From contig NZ_LSJA01000129.1 of assembly GCF_001556515.1 (NCBI RefSeq), forward strand, positions 1-19,654: 19,654 nt of DNA, written 5' to 3'. The stretch is from Caulobacter sp. CCH9-E1 (lineage in GTDB: Bacteria; Pseudomonadota; Alphaproteobacteria; Caulobacterales; Caulobacteraceae). Shown here one piece after another: positions 7,641-14,594 of this stretch. Position 1 is the first letter of the stretch. Each line of letters opens with the position of its first letter. A model generated the notes under the pieces. It worked only from the letters and a program-made list of their open reading frames with translations. It did not search any database and had not been told where the DNA came from. The translations under genes and the position numbers were made by a program.

Positions 7641-8672
7641 TCAGGCGCCGGACGCGTAGGTCGCCTTGCCGGGCAGCAACAGATCCTGCTTTCGGCCGTC
7701 GCACAGGGCGTAGCTGAAGCCGGACTGGATCGCCCAGGCCCCGACCTCGCCCTGTTTGTTGATCGCCAGGAAGCCGACCTGGATGTCCTTGGCCTGGGGC
7801 TTCTTCTTCAGGATGCGCTCGACGGCCTCGCGGCAGGCGGCCTCGGGCGAGCGACCCTGGCGCATCAGCTCAACGACCAGGAAGCTGCCGACATTGCGGA
7901 TCACCTCCTCGCCGACGCCGGTCGAGGTCGCGCCGCCGACCTCGTTGTCGACATAGAGGCCGGCGCCGATGATCGGGCTATCCCCCACCCGGCCGCGCAT
8001 CTTCCAGGCCATGCCGCTGGTGGTGCAGACGCCGGCGATGTGCCCCCTGGCGTCGATCGCCAGCATGCCGATGGTGTCGTGATTGTTGGCGCCGCCCGGC
8101 GTGCCGAGCTGGCCCGTGGTCTTGCCGTAGTCCATGACCTCGCTATTGGCCCTGGGCTGGTACTTGGCCTCTTTCTTCCACGCCTCCCAGGCGGCCCTCG
8201 ATTCCGGCGTCAGCAGTTCCTCGCGCGGGAAGCCCTGCTCCAGCGCGAACTGCAGCGCGCCCGCGCCGACCAGCATCACGTGTGGCGTCTTCTCCATGAC
8301 GCGGCGGGCGACCGAGATCGGGTGGGCGATATGCTCCAGCGCCGCGACCGAACCGCAGTTGCCCAGCTCGTCCATGATGCAGGCGTCCAGCGAGACATGG
8401 CCGTCGCGGTCCGGATAGCCGGCCCGACCGACGCTGTGGTTCTTGAGGTCCTGCTCGGGAACGCGCGCGCCAGCCTCCACGGCGTCCAGGGCGCGGCCGC
8501 CCTTTGACAGCACGGCCCAGGCGGCCTGGTTAGCGGCGACTCCGAAGTCCCAGGTCGAGATCACGCAGGGCCCGTCCAGACGGACGCTCTCGCCCGTCGC
8601 CGCGGTCGCTCGCGCGCCCAGCATCGCCGATCCGGCCAGGGTCGCGCCGATCAGGCCTCTACGATTCATCAT
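7641..8672 (-). CDS. N4-(beta-N-acetylglucosaminyl)-L-asparaginase (aspartylglucosaminidase), exported
   Basis: This 343-residue Ntn-hydrolase cleaves the GlcNAc-Asn bond left after N-glycoprotein digestion, releasing aspartate and, after hydrolysis, GlcNAc. The N-terminus (MMNRRGLIGATLAGSAMLGARATA) is a Tat/Sec-type export signal. The autoprocessing site is ANNHDTIGMLAID, giving Thr200 as the new N-terminal nucleophile of the beta chain. The substrate-pocket motifs RVGDSP (228-233) and GATSTGVGE (247-255) are present. WDFG near 41 and the alpha-chain segment LDAVEAGA also fit. I chose ATG at 8672 (a second ATG follows at 8669), with GGAG nine bases upstream, over an in-frame GTG at 8735 that would run into the divergent cutC gene. 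The 53-base gap to cutC must hold both promoters. Confidence 0.95.
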   Translation of the reverse strand: MMNRRGLIGATLAGSAMLGARATAATGESVRLDGPCVISTWDFGVAANQAAWAVLSKGGRALDAVEAGARVPEQDLKNHSVGRAGYPDRDGHVSLDACIMDELGNCGSVAALEHIAHPISVARRVMEKTPHVMLVGAGALQFALEQGFPREELLTPESRAAWEAWKKEAKYQPRANSEVMDYGKTTGQLGTPGGANNHDTIGMLAIDARGHIAGVCTTSGMAWKMRGRVGDSPIIGAGLYVDNEVGGATSTGVGEEVIRNVGSFLVVELMRQGRSPEAACREAVERILKKKPQAKDIQVGFLAINKQGEVGAWAIQSGFSYALCDGRKQDLLLPGKATYASGA

Positions 8673-8725
8673 GCCGCTGTGCTCCAACAAGACAGCCGAA
8701 TCCGTAACACGGCCGGAGAAAGACG

Positions 8726-9466
8726 ATGACCGCACAACGCGTCCTGCTGGAAGTCTGTGTCGATACGCCCGCCGGATTGGCGGCGGCGATCGCCGGCGGG
8801 GCGGATCGGATCGAACTTTGCGCGGCTCTGACCTTGCAAGGGCTGACGCCCGCGCCCGGCCTGATGGCCCTTGCGACCAAGTCGCCTATTCCCGTCTATC
8901 CGATGATCCGGCCGCGCAATGGCGACTTCTGCTACGACGCGCGCGACCTCGACACCATGAAGCGCGACATCGACGCCGTGCGGAAGTACGGCCTGGCGGG
9001 CGTCAGCATCGGGGCCAGTCGTCCGGACGGCGAGCTCGATCTTGAGGTGCTGGGCGCCCTCGTCGAACATTCCGAGGGCCTGGGCATGACCCTGCACCGC
9101 GCCTTCGACCTCGTGGCGGACCAATCGGCGGCCTTGGAAATCGCGATCGAGATGGGCTTCGAGCGCGTGCTGACCTCGGGCGGCGCGATCAGCGCCCTGG
9201 CCGGCGCCGAGCGGATCGCCGCCCTGGTCGCCCAGGCCAACGGCCGCATCGGCATCCTGGCCGGCGCCGGCGTTCGAGTCTCGAACGTGGCGGACCTCGT
9301 TCGGAGCACTGGCGTGCGCGAGGTGCACGGTTCGTTCGGCGGCCCCCGCCCCGGCGCCGACCCGGCCTCGAAGCTCGGCGCCATGGGCTTCGCGCCGCCC
9401 ACGCTGCAGGACACCGACGAGACGACCGTGGCCGAGGTCGCGCGGATCCTGCGCGGCCTGTCTTAA
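8726..9466 (+). CDS. cutC: CutC family TIM-barrel protein
   Basis: The 246-residue protein matches CutC along its whole length: LEVCVDTPAGLAAAIAGGAD at the start, RIELC (28-32), YPMIRPRNGDFCY (58-70), LHRAFDLV, LTSGGAISALAG, ILAGAGVR and VREVHGSF in order. CutC was named for a copper-homeostasis phenotype in E. coli, but that role is disputed. From its position beside aspartylglucosaminidase, NagA and GH92 genes I infer a sugar- or glycan-related role here. ATG at 8726 follows GGAG. The gene is divergent from the asparaginase gene, and its stop shares the tetranucleotide TTAA (9463-9466) with the stop of the convergent ligase gene. Confidence 0.92.
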   Translation: MTAQRVLLEVCVDTPAGLAAAIAGGADRIELCAALTLQGLTPAPGLMALATKSPIPVYPMIRPRNGDFCYDARDLDTMKRDIDAVRKYGLAGVSIGASRPDGELDLEVLGALVEHSEGLGMTLHRAFDLVADQSAALEIAIEMGFERVLTSGGAISALAGAERIAALVAQANGRIGILAGAGVRVSNVADLVRSTGVREVHGSFGGPRPGADPASKLGAMGFAPPTLQDTDETTVAEVARILRGLS

Positions 9467-10626
9467 CCCTGGATGATATGCGGCACGAACCGCGAGCGGT
9501 CGCGCGTCACACGACCCCGATCCTCACGCACGCCGACGCCGGCGGGCTGGTCGCCGATCACCCAGGAGCCGACGACCGGATAGTTCGCGCCGAACTTCGG
9601 CGGCGGCTTCAGTTCCTGGCGGATCCAACCTTCGGCGCCGTAGCCTTGATCCAGCACACGACCCTTGCGACCGTTGGTCCACAGCTCGACGTTGGCGCCC
9701 TCGCGGCTGAACAGCGGCTTGCGGGCGTAGCTGTTTCCCAACCGCTCGACCTTGGGGTCGTCGTCGAAATAGGTCTCCAGCAGGTTCGGATGACCCGGAT
9801 GGCGCTCCCACAGCAGCGGCAGCAACGCCTTGTTCGACAGCAGCGCCTTCCACGGCGGCTCCAGAAACAGGGTCCTGGAGCCGGCGATGTTGGCCGCGTA
9901 CGGCTCGCGCAGCATGTCCTCCCAGGGGTACAGCTTGAACATCGCGCCGATGATGTAGTTGTCCTGGTCGACGAACCGGCCGTCGGCGTCGAGGCCGATC
10001 TCCGTCGTCGGCACGAACTTGGGCTCCAGCCCCGCCAGCCGCGCCATGTCCTCCAGGAACCGCACCGTCTGACGGTCCTCGACGAAATCGGGATCGCTAG
10101 CGAAATGGACGAAGCCGCCGTTCGGGAAGATCGCCTTGAACCGCTCGGCGAGTTGGTCGTGCAGGCTGTTGAACTGGTCGGTGCTCTCGGGCAACGCGCC
10201 GCGCTGGATCAGGTCCTCCAGCCATAGCCACTGGAACACCGCCGCTTCATAGATGCTGGTCGGCGTGTCGGCGTTGTACTCGTAGAGCTTGGGCGGTCCG
10301 GCCCCATCGTAGAAGAAGTCGAACCGGCCATAGAGCGACGGATCACGGGCCTTCCACGAGGCGGCGACGACATCGCGGGAGGCCTCGGGGATCTGCAGCT
10401 TGGCCATCAAGGCGTCGCTGCCGACGGCGTCTTCCACAAACTCAAGGCACAGCTTGTGGAGCGCCTCGGTCGCGGGCTCCAGATGCCCTTCGACCTCCTC
10501 CAGCGTGAAGGCGTAGGCCGCCCGCTCGTCCCAATAGCGACGGCCATCGGCGTGATGCCAGGTGAAGCCGACAGCCTCGGCCCTGGACTTCCAGCCCGGC
10601 CGAGGCGTCAGGGTAAGACGGCGCAT
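9463..10626 (-). CDS. yjfC: Glutathionylspermidine synthase-like ATP-grasp ligase (YjfC/YgiC type)
   Basis: This 387-residue protein contains only the C-terminal synthetase part of the glutathionylspermidine synthetase family. The N-terminal CHAP amidase domain of E. coli Gss (619 residues) is absent, as in YjfC and YgiC. Conserved stretches are RFDFFYDGAGPPKLYEYNAD (101-120), then PTSIYEA, FKLYPWEDM (230-238), NKALLPLLWERHPGHPNLLE (265-284), ARKPLFSREGANV (301-313) and a C-terminal block with GSWVIGD, GVGVRED and SRFVPHI. The family uses ATP to join a carboxylate to an amine; whether this branch uses glutathione and spermidine is not known. ATG at 10626 overlaps the TGA of the PspA gene by one base (TGATG), so translation is probably coupled. 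The frame stays open upstream through pspA, but that part is an out-of-frame shadow. Confidence 0.93.
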   Translation of the reverse strand: MRRLTLTPRPGWKSRAEAVGFTWHHADGRRYWDERAAYAFTLEEVEGHLEPATEALHKLCLEFVEDAVGSDALMAKLQIPEASRDVVAASWKARDPSLYGRFDFFYDGAGPPKLYEYNADTPTSIYEAAVFQWLWLEDLIQRGALPESTDQFNSLHDQLAERFKAIFPNGGFVHFASDPDFVEDRQTVRFLEDMARLAGLEPKFVPTTEIGLDADGRFVDQDNYIIGAMFKLYPWEDMLREPYAANIAGSRTLFLEPPWKALLSNKALLPLLWERHPGHPNLLETYFDDDPKVERLGNSYARKPLFSREGANVELWTNGRKGRVLDQGYGAEGWIRQELKPPPKFGANYPVVGSWVIGDQPAGVGVREDRGRVTRDRSRFVPHIIQG

Positions 10627-11378
10627 CAGGCGTCCTTGGAGCCGGCCTTGACCTTGTCCTCGATGGCCAGCATCGGGGCGGGCAGCGCCTCGTCCTTGGG
10701 CGCCATCAGGCGGGCCAGCACGTCCTCGGCCCCGCCGCCGCCCGGCAGGATGCCCGCGGCGGCCAGCTTGGCGTCGAGGTCGGCGCCGGTCTTGCGGTCC
10801 TCGGTCTCGCTGTGCAGGCGGAACTGCTCCTCGCGGACGGCCTGGCGCTCCTTGATGCGCTTGAGGCTGTCGGCGGCCGAACCGACGACGCCGCTGGCCG
10901 AGCCCGAGCGCGAGATGACGGCGGCCTGGGCCTTCTGGACGCTCTCGTTGACCTTGACGATCTCGATCTCGCGGCGGAGCGCCTCGATCTTGACGTCCGT
11001 CTGGGAAATGACCGTGCGAAGCTTTTCCTCGGCGGCGCGAAGCTCGGTCATCTGGCCGGACTTCTGGGTCGCGTCCTTTTCGAGGTCGGCGATGCGTTGG
11101 GCGACTTCGAGGGCCAGGGCCTGGTCGCCCTTGCCCATGGCCGCGCGGGCCGAGGCCTCGTACTTGCGGATTTGATCCGTCAGGCCGGCGACCTCGGTCT
11201 CCAGCGACCGGCGGCGGGCGACCAGCTTGGCCAGTTCGTCGCGCGCCTTGCCCTGGGCGTTGTCGGCGTCGCGGATTTCCTGATCCAGGATCCTCAGGGC
11301 GTTGGCGTCCACGATGGTCTGCGCCCCGTCGTGCGCGGTCCCGCGGAACAGGGCCGAGAGCTTGCTCCAGATCGACAT
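10626..11378 (-). CDS. yjfJ: PspA/IM30 family membrane-stress protein (YjfJ type)
   Basis: This 250-residue protein, nearly all alpha-helical, begins with the amphipathic membrane-binding helix MSIWSKLSALFRG and continues as long coiled coil (about 30-190: LDQEIRDADNAQGKARDELA, VAGLTDQIRKYEASARAAMG, LEVAQRIADLEKD). This is the layout of PspA, Vipp1 and IM30, ESCRT-III-like proteins that polymerise on the inner membrane and repair or stabilise it. Its C-terminal region has a glycine-rich linker (ILPGGGGAEDVL) and an acidic/basic tail. ATG at 11378; the leader has GGAGACC. It lies 24 bases after the DUF2170 gene and overlaps the ligase gene by one base, matching the yjfI-yjfJ pairing of enterobacteria. 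No pspF, pspB or pspC is present, so control differs from the classic Psp response. Confidence 0.93.
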   Translation of the reverse strand: MSIWSKLSALFRGTAHDGAQTIVDANALRILDQEIRDADNAQGKARDELAKLVARRRSLETEVAGLTDQIRKYEASARAAMGKGDQALALEVAQRIADLEKDATQKSGQMTELRAAEEKLRTVISQTDVKIEALRREIEIVKVNESVQKAQAAVISRSGSASGVVGSAADSLKRIKERQAVREEQFRLHSETEDRKTGADLDAKLAAAGILPGGGGAEDVLARLMAPKDEALPAPMLAIEDKVKAGSKDA

Positions 11379-11402
11379 TCGAAGGTCTCCAGGTCTTGTT
11401 CG

Positions 11403-12074
11403 TTAGGCGGCCGCGCCGCGGCTCTTTTCGAAGGTGTCGCGCAGATCGCTGGCGGCGGCGATGGCGTTGTCGGCCAGGGTGCGCAGCTCGATCACCAGGG
11501 TCTGCAGGGTGGTCTTGGACGAGATCTCGCCCATCAGTTCGTAATAGTCGCGGCCTTCGACGGTCGTGATGCCGAAGTTCGACAGCGGGACGATCTTCTG
11601 CGCCTTGAGCAGGAATTCGTTGAAGGCCGCGCGATCGTTCTGCTCGTCGCACGGCCAGAGCAGGGTCGAGACCACCAGTTGCAGGCCGCCGCCGCTGACA
11701 TAGATCGGCAAGTCGCCGAACTCATGCATCACGACCAGCAGCACGGGCTCTACGCCCTCGACGACGGTGACGGTCATTTCGCCTTCGCGCACCAATGCGC
11801 TTTCCACGAGCCCGTCACGCAGGCTGTGGATCGTCCAGGCGGTGTCGATAACGGAGTCCATGTGTCTGACGCCCTTGGGAGGGTTGGGGTTGGTTTTCAG
11901 GGCCGGCCCACGGGCCGACTCCACGACGATGGCTTGGACAGCCGAGAGAATGTCGGGCTTGCACGCCGCCGGGGCCCAGACCTCGATCTTCACGAAGCCG
12001 GCCTGCCGACGGGCTTCACGCCACGCGCGGGTTCTTTCGGCGGCCTGAGCGCCTCTCGTCGGTTTGGCAGGCAT
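11403..12074 (-). CDS. yjfI: DUF2170 family protein (YjfI) with a basic N-terminal extension
   Basis: Residues 72-223 (MDSVIDTAWTIHSLRDGLVE, DLPIYVSGGGLQLVVSTLLW, FNEFLLKAQKIVPLSNFGI, YYELMGEISSKTTLQTLVIE) match DUF2170, the YjfI family found beside PspA-type YjfJ. Family function is unknown. The first 71 residues add a basic segment, [20 protein letters not shown] then PAACKPDILSAVQAIVVES, resembling the short ribbon-helix-helix DNA-binding or antitoxin-like N-termini of some family members. I therefore suspect DNA binding and self-regulation. ATG at 12074 has no SD, but a promoter is placed so that transcription would begin at about the A of ATG (leaderless). The alternative ATG at 11861 with a weak AAGGG would give a 152-residue plain DUF2170 protein. 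First gene of the minus arm. Confidence 0.85.
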   Translation of the reverse strand: MPAKPTRGAQAAERTRAWREARRQAGFVKIEVWAPAACKPDILSAVQAIVVESARGPALKTNPNPPKGVRHMDSVIDTAWTIHSLRDGLVESALVREGEMTVTVVEGVEPVLLVVMHEFGDLPIYVSGGGLQLVVSTLLWPCDEQNDRAAFNEFLLKAQKIVPLSNFGITTVEGRDYYELMGEISSKTTLQTLVIELRTLADNAIAAASDLRDTFEKSRGAAA

Positions 12075-12079
12075 GCGTT

Positions 12080-12109
12080 ACATGTACGCATAACATGTAT
12101 ACTTGACAA
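12080..12109 (-). promoter_or_regulatory. Putative promoter with tandem ACATGTA sites upstream of yjfI
   Basis: On the minus strand TTGTCA (12109-12104) is followed after 17 bases by TACATG (12086-12081), with the ATG seven bases further on. ACATGTA occurs twice on the plus strand, at 12080-12086 and 12093-12099, spaced 13 bases and overlapping the proposed -10 and spacer. The stretch is strikingly AT-rich against its surroundings. TTGACA on the plus strand (12103-12108) could serve the divergent arm, but I see no good -10 for it. The promoter is a motif-based guess; the repeats are plainly visible. Confidence 0.5.
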
Positions 12110-12230
12110 GCCGCCGTTCGACGTCATCCTGCGCCCGACTTGATCGAGGGACAAGCGCGTCCCGAGGTAGAGCTGGCGACGCCGCTCACATAGGCATGCC
12201 GGCCAGGGATTCGAGGGCCCGCGGACCGCG

Positions 12231-12872
12231 ATGTTCGGAAAGCTTTTCGGCAGGAAGGACGCCCAGCGCCCCGCCCTGCCCGTCATCCGCAACGTGACCA
12301 TTGGCCGGACCGTGGTGCTGGACCCGCTGGCCTGGAGGCGCTTTAGCGGCGAAGCGAAGTTCGCGCTCGACCGCGACACGCTGGAGATCACGGCCCAAGG
12401 ACTGATCCAGCTGAATGACGGCGCGTTCGTCCACCGCTTCTATACGGACGACGAGATCCTGTTCCAGGTCGTCTCGGACGACCGCGAAGGCCAGCGCGCC
12501 AACGACTTCACCGTCTTCGTCCCTTGGGCCAGCGAGTATCCGGCGGACCGCGCCGACCGCGACCTGTGGGCCGAGCGGCTGCGGGCGCGCACGTTCCAGG
12601 CCGAGGGCCTGCCGACCTACCGCCGCTTCTGGTTCGGCGAGGAGGCCGAGCGCCAGGAGCCGGTCACGCTCTGGGAAGACGTCTATTATGATCGCGAAGG
12701 CGCGGCGCCCGACCGACGACTCTTCCAGACAGCCATGCTGTTCCATCGCGAGCTCTCGGGCGGCGAAGGCCGTGAGCTGCTGCTGGCGCTGACCGCCGAG
12801 CCCGAGGACGGCGACGTGACACAAGAGACAATGATCGGCCTGCCGCTGTCGGTGGGCGAGTTCAAGGCTTGA
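12231..12872 (+). CDS. yjfK: DUF2491 family protein (YjfK)
   Basis: This 213-residue soluble protein opens with a short basic amphipathic stretch (MFGKLFGRKDAQRPALPVIR) and contains FALDRDTLEITAQGLIQLND, FVHRFYTDDEILFQVVSDD, FTVFVPWASEYP and LPTYRRFWFG, the pattern of DUF2491/YjfK proteins. No biochemical function is established. In enterobacteria the gene sits between yjfJ (PspA) and yjfL (DUF350); here it starts the plus arm opposite yjfI. ATG at 12231 has only a weak purine-rich leader. Its TGA ends 11 bases before the DUF350 start codon, so the three plus-strand genes are most likely one operon. Confidence 0.88.
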   Translation: MFGKLFGRKDAQRPALPVIRNVTIGRTVVLDPLAWRRFSGEAKFALDRDTLEITAQGLIQLNDGAFVHRFYTDDEILFQVVSDDREGQRANDFTVFVPWASEYPADRADRDLWAERLRARTFQAEGLPTYRRFWFGEEAERQEPVTLWEDVYYDREGAAPDRRLFQTAMLFHRELSGGEGRELLLALTAEPEDGDVTQETMIGLPLSVGEFKA

Positions 12873-12883
12873 GGGAGAGGCCG

Positions 12884-13297
12884 ATGTTCGATTTCACGGC
12901 GTTCCAGGACGGGGCGATCGCGTTCCTGGTGGCCTTCGCAGCCGCCGGCCTGTTCACCATCGCCTTCAAGTACGTCTACCAGTGGGTGACGCCCTATAAC
13001 GAGAAGGCGCTGATCCGGCAGGGCAATCTGGCCGCCGCCATCGCCCTCGCGGGCGCGCTGATCGGCTATGTCCTGCCGCTGGCCTCGGCGCTGAGCCACA
13101 CGGTCAGCCTGCCCGAGTTCGCCGCCTGGGCCACCCTGGCGGGCGTGATTCAGGTCGCCGCCTTCACCGGCGTGCGCCTGGTCGCCCTGCCTGACGTCAA
13201 GGCGCGGATCGAGAACGGCGAGACCTCGATCGGCGTCTATCTGGCGGGCATTTCGATCGCGGTCGGCGTGCTGAACGCCGCCTGCATGACCGCGTAG
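12884..13297 (+). CDS. yjfL: DUF350 four-helix inner-membrane protein (YjfL)
   Basis: This 137-residue integral membrane protein has four predicted helices at about 9-31, 47-70, 82-102 and 116-134. It is built as two related two-helix units, with the repeated pattern NLAAAIALAGALIGYVLPLA and ETSIGVYLAGISIAVGVLNA, which is diagnostic for DUF350 proteins. Function is unknown; the family sits beside PspA-like and GSP-synthase-like genes in many bacteria. ATG at 12884 is chosen because GGGAGAGG lies just upstream. A TTG at 12869 in the same frame overlaps the previous gene and adds five residues (MRERP) of no obvious value. It lies 10 bases before the lipoprotein gene. Confidence 0.92.
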   Translation: MFDFTAFQDGAIAFLVAFAAAGLFTIAFKYVYQWVTPYNEKALIRQGNLAAAIALAGALIGYVLPLASALSHTVSLPEFAAWATLAGVIQVAAFTGVRLVALPDVKARIENGETSIGVYLAGISIAVGVLNAACMTA

Positions 13298-13307
13298 GGG
13301 ACGCGCC

Positions 13308-13952
13308 ATGAGCACGCGCAAGCGCTCCGCCTCACTGCAGCTGACCACCATGCTGGCCGGCGCGGCCAGCCTGACCCTGGCGGGCTGCGATGATCCCGGC
13401 GCCGGCGCCCAGGCCGGCTGGGACCCTAATCGCGGCGAGCAGATCGAGGCTTTCAGCTACAAGTCCCTTGAGGAGTGCAAGTCGGCCAACGAGGTCTCCG
13501 ACCAGCAGTGCGACACCTCCTGGGCCGCCGCCCAGAAGGACGATCAGAAGAGCGCGCCGCGCTACGAGGCGCGCGCCTCGTGCGAGGACGTCTATGGCGC
13601 CGGCAACTGCGTGCCGCGTAGCGAGCAAGGCGGCGGCAGCTTCTTCACGCCCCTGCTGGCGGGCTTCGTGATCGGCCGGATGCTGGACGGCGGCGACTCC
13701 TATCGCGGCACGGGCCTCTATCGCCGCAACGACGACTATGGCGGCGGCTACTACTCGACCTGGGGCGGACGCCTGGGACGCGACTACGGCACCGGCCGTA
13801 CGGTCATTCCGCGCGAGAGCATTGATCCGCCGGACACCATCCGCAACGCGCCGCCCAAGGTCCAGACGCGCACCTCCGTCGTGTCTCGGGGGGGCTTTGG
13901 CGGCGGTCGCAGCTATGCCCATAGCGGCAGCTACAAGGGCTTCGGCGGCTAG
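13308..13952 (+). CDS. yjfM: DUF1190 family lipoprotein (YjfM/YgiB type)
   Basis: The 214-residue precursor has a lipoprotein signal peptide (RKRSASLQLTTMLAGAASLT) with lipobox LAGC, so Cys27 should be acylated and the protein anchored to a membrane. The mature part has AFSYKSLEECKSANEVSDQQ, a second cysteine pair region (ASCEDVYGAGNCVPR), a short hydrophobic stretch FFTPLLAGFVIGRML and a Gly/Tyr/Arg-rich tail. This is the DUF1190 layout seen in YjfM and YgiB, which are regularly encoded next to YjfC and YgiC ligases. The even spacing of cysteines suggests disulfides in the periplasm. ATG at 13308 follows AGGGG. Last gene of the plus arm. The partner ligase is in the opposite arm here, unlike in E. 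coli. Confidence 0.9.
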   Translation: MSTRKRSASLQLTTMLAGAASLTLAGCDDPGAGAQAGWDPNRGEQIEAFSYKSLEECKSANEVSDQQCDTSWAAAQKDDQKSAPRYEARASCEDVYGAGNCVPRSEQGGGSFFTPLLAGFVIGRMLDGGDSYRGTGLYRRNDDYGGGYYSTWGGRLGRDYGTGRTVIPRESIDPPDTIRNAPPKVQTRTSVVSRGGFGGGRSYAHSGSYKGFGG

Positions 13953-13967
13953 ATCGCTCGCGCATTT

Positions 13968-13984
13968 TTGCGATTGACTCGCAA
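13968..13984. promoter_or_regulatory. Fur-box-like palindrome over a putative promoter
   Basis: TTGCGA (13968-13973) and TCGCAA (13979-13984) are perfect inverted arms around TTGAC. From memory, alphaproteobacterial Fur-type sites look like TTGCGAATGATTCGCAA, from which this differs at two positions. The spacer also contains a -35-like TTGACT (13974-13979), with TTTAGT at 13997-14002 as a possible -10, so a bound repressor would block this promoter. The next gene downstream is the four-cysteine protein. Confidence 0.5.
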
Positions 13985-14095
13985 CTAGACATCCCGTTTA
14001 GTTGAGAAGTGTTCGCAAGAACGCGTCGGGCCGCTCACCGAAGTCGGTTCGCCAGGGCGGGTGTCGGCCCCCTGCTCGGCGAGGAGATTTCCGGC

Positions 14096-14587
14096 GTGCG
14101 GTCCGACCTTTTCCCTGATCCCTTTCACCAAGCTTCCGTCGACGATTGCGGCCCTACCGCGCTAACGCGCGGCGAGCGCGTGCTGCTGTGGATGCTGCGT
14201 CAGTGGGTAACCGCCAGGGTGCTGGGCCAGGAGCCTGGCGAGCGTCTGTCGCGCGAGGCCGGCGCGCTCGTCTCGCCCCGCGTAGCCGCCGCCTTCATCC
14301 TGATGATGACCACCATCGAAGGCCAGGTCCGCCGCCCCCTGTGCGTCGGCGCGCCCTGCCGTCAGAGCTATGCCGAGGATGAGCAACGCCTCGTGACGGC
14401 CTGCGGCGTCTGTCCCGCCTCGCCTGAGATCGCCGGCCGTTTGCTGGAGGACCTGGTGATCGCGCCGGAGGCGGTGGTCGTGACGGCGCGCTTCCTCAAC
14501 ATGGCGCTCGCGCACGAGGCGCTCGCCCTGCCGTTGCGGTTCGAGGAGCCGAAACACGCGAAAGCCGCGCGCCCCACGCTGCACTGA
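14096..14587 (+). CDS. Hypothetical protein with four-cysteine motif
   Basis: I do not recognise this 163-residue protein. It has no signal peptide or clear membrane helix. Predicted helical segments such as ERVLLWMLRQWVTARVLGQE and VSPRVAAAFILMMTTIEGQV flank a cysteine cluster: Cys83-x4-Cys88 (PLCVGAPC) and Cys103-x2-Cys106 (ACGVC), with another at Cys18. Four such cysteines could bind zinc or an iron-sulfur cluster, which would fit the Fur-box-like site upstream; both points are inference. I chose GTG at 14096, preceded by GAGGAG nine bases upstream, rather than the in-frame GTG at 14009, whose N-terminus looks like untranslated leader. It converges on the phosphatase gene with a seven-base gap. 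Confidence 0.75.
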   Translation: MRSDLFPDPFHQASVDDCGPTALTRGERVLLWMLRQWVTARVLGQEPGERLSREAGALVSPRVAAAFILMMTTIEGQVRRPLCVGAPCRQSYAEDEQRLVTACGVCPASPEIAGRLLEDLVIAPEAVVVTARFLNMALAHEALALPLRFEEPKHAKAARPTLH

Positions 14588-14594
14588 GCCCCTA

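Noticed and set aside
8673..8735. Extension of the asparaginase to GTG 8735
   Set aside because: It would place sequence before a complete export signal and overlap the divergent cutC start.
9463..11652. A single 729-residue minus-strand protein
   Set aside because: Only the last 387 residues match a family. The first part is an Arg/Gly/Pro-rich shadow of the PspA and DUF2170 genes in another frame.
10812..12143. A 443-residue plus-strand frame opposite the PspA and DUF2170 genes
   Set aside because: Both opposite-strand genes match families; this frame does not and runs through the intergenic promoter.
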